This document shows, in pieces, positions 4,384 to 5,061 of a stretch of DNA of 5,061 nt. Below the pieces are notes generated by a model. That model was given only the letters and a program-made list of their open reading frames with translations, made no database searches and was not told where the DNA came from. This DNA comes from an uncultured Solirubrobacterales bacterium. GTDB taxonomy: Bacteria > Actinomycetota > Thermoleophilia > Solirubrobacterales > Solirubrobacteraceae. The stretch's first letter is position 1, and every line of letters starts with the position of its first letter. Made by a program: the position numbers and the translations under genes. The stretch covers positions 1 to 5,061 of the forward strand of contig CAIKSH010000139.1 of NCBI GenBank assembly GCA_903830015.1, read 5' to 3'.

Positions 4384-5061
4384 TTGCCGCCTAAGAAGAT
4401 CCTCATTCCGGTGCTCGCCGTGGTCGGCGTCATCGCTCTCTTCGTGGGGGCGGCCTTCGCCTGGGACCAGGCCTCCTCCAGCAAGGTGGCGCCGGGCGTG
4501 GACGTGGCCGGCGTCGAGATCGGCGGGCTCACCCGCGAAGAGGCGATCACCAAGCTCAAGCGCGACTACCTCGGCGAGCTCCAGCAGCCGGTGGTGGCCA
4601 GCTATGACGGCAACAGCTGGAAGCTCACTCCCGAGCAGGCGAACGTCTCGGTGAACGTCGACCAGAGCGTCGACGCCGCCCTGGACCGCAGCCGCCAGGA
4701 GAACTTCGTCGTACGCGCCTACCGCTCGATCTCTGGCAAGCCGCTCGGCGCCTCGGTAACTCCCAGCGTGAGCTACGACCGCGGTGAGGTGACAGCGTTC
4801 GCCGAGCGCGTGGCCAAGGGCGTCGAGGTTCCGGCCCGGGACGCCTCCCTGGACTTCGGCAGCGGGTCCCCCGAGCCGGTCGCCTCGCGGCCTGGCCGCA
4901 GCGTGAAGGGCAAGACGCTGCGCCGCCAGGTGCGGGCCGCCCTCAGCACGCCGGGCGCCCCGCACGACCTGAAGGTCAGGACCCGGAAGGTCGAGCCGAA
5001 GGTCACCACCGGCGAGCTCTCCGAGAAGTACCCGATGCTGATCATGGTCAGTCGCGGCTCC
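4384..5061 (+). CDS. Membrane-anchored VanW-type peptidoglycan-binding protein, probable L,D-transpeptidase (3' end outside window)
   Basis: The visible 226 residues begin PPKKILIPV, followed by a hydrophobic segment (about 6-27) that should anchor the protein with its remainder outside the membrane. A repeat of the VanW-associated peptidoglycan-binding type (PG_binding_4) spans about 40-128, opening with PGVDVAGVEIGGLTREEAI (37-55), typical of the family. A second spans about 129-205 and includes SRPGRSVKGKTL (168-179). The last residues, VTTGELSEKYPMLIMVSRGS (207-226), resemble the junction where a YkuD catalytic domain starts in actinobacterial L,D-transpeptidases, which make 3-3 cross-links in peptidoglycan. 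The catalytic His and Cys motifs are not in the window, so enzyme activity is inference; a VanW C-terminal domain is the main alternative. The rare TTG start is supported by the GGAG nine bases upstream and by keeping the basic residues before the membrane helix. GTG 4411 is possible but would remove those residues. Confidence 0.85.
   Translation, partial: MPPKKILIPVLAVVGVIALFVGAAFAWDQASSSKVAPGVDVAGVEIGGLTREEAITKLKRDYLGELQQPVVASYDGNSWKLTPEQANVSVNVDQSVDAALDRSRQENFVVRAYRSISGKPLGASVTPSVSYDRGEVTAFAERVAKGVEVPARDASLDFGSGSPEPVASRPGRSVKGKTLRRQVRAALSTPGAPHDLKVRTRKVEPKVTTGELSEKYPMLIMVSRGS

Noticed and set aside
3598..4965. Long open frame on the - strand opposite the nucleotidase and wall genes (455 codons)
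   Set aside because: It crosses two well-supported + strand genes and the promoter region between them, and its translation shows no domain. It is a composition artefact.
1..5061. CRISPR arrays, transposons, tandem repeats, tRNA or rRNA genes
   Set aside because: No regularly spaced repeats, transposase frames, terminal inverted repeats with flanking duplications, or tRNA-like cloverleaf segments were found by reading both strands.

Overview
This is a gene-dense, very GC-rich window (roughly 70% by eye). All six recognisable genes lie on the + strand, and no intergenic gap exceeds about 100 bases. Strong G/C third positions, GTG and TTG starts, TANNNT-like boxes set directly before start codons, and the style of the DprA N-terminus and of the last gene suggest a high-GC actinobacterium, possibly class Thermoleophilia (Solirubrobacterales/Gaiellales type). 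That placement is inference from remembered family style, not from a marker gene. All genes share similar base composition and I see no sign of recent transfer, no mobile element, tRNA, rRNA or CRISPR array.

Layout. 2-1087: dprA, the ssDNA-binding RecA loader of transformation and recombination, entering from the left edge without its first codons. 1124-1372: a small uncharacterised protein of 82 residues with a MoaD/ThiS/ubiquitin-like C-terminal tail ending Gly-Gly-Arg. 1380-2003: an uncharacterised protein with one N-terminal membrane helix and a cytosolic-looking alpha/beta domain. 2000-3700: ilvD, dihydroxyacid dehydratase, complete, with all expected Fe-S cysteines, overlapping the previous gene by ATGA. 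3727-4287: a HAD-fold phosphatase of the 5'(3')-deoxyribonucleotidase (NT5C) type. 4384-5061: the first 226 codons of a membrane-anchored cell-wall protein with VanW-type peptidoglycan-binding repeats, probably an L,D-transpeptidase, cut by the right edge just as its catalytic domain should begin.

Functional links. The genes from 1124 to 3700 are tightly packed (7-base gap, then a 4-base overlap) and could be one transcript. ilvD and the HAD gene also have -10-like boxes of their own immediately upstream. dprA, ilvD and the wall gene belong to unrelated processes (DNA uptake/recombination, branched-chain amino acid synthesis, cell-wall cross-linking), so the window reads mostly as ordinary chromosomal housekeeping. 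The two parts most worth a second look are the small Gly-Gly-tailed protein with its co-directional membrane neighbour, and the recurrent leaderless-type start signal (TA-rich box, then GCCCGG, then GTG) before several genes. I see no complete novel system here, and the case for a ubiquitin-like pathway rests on one short protein.
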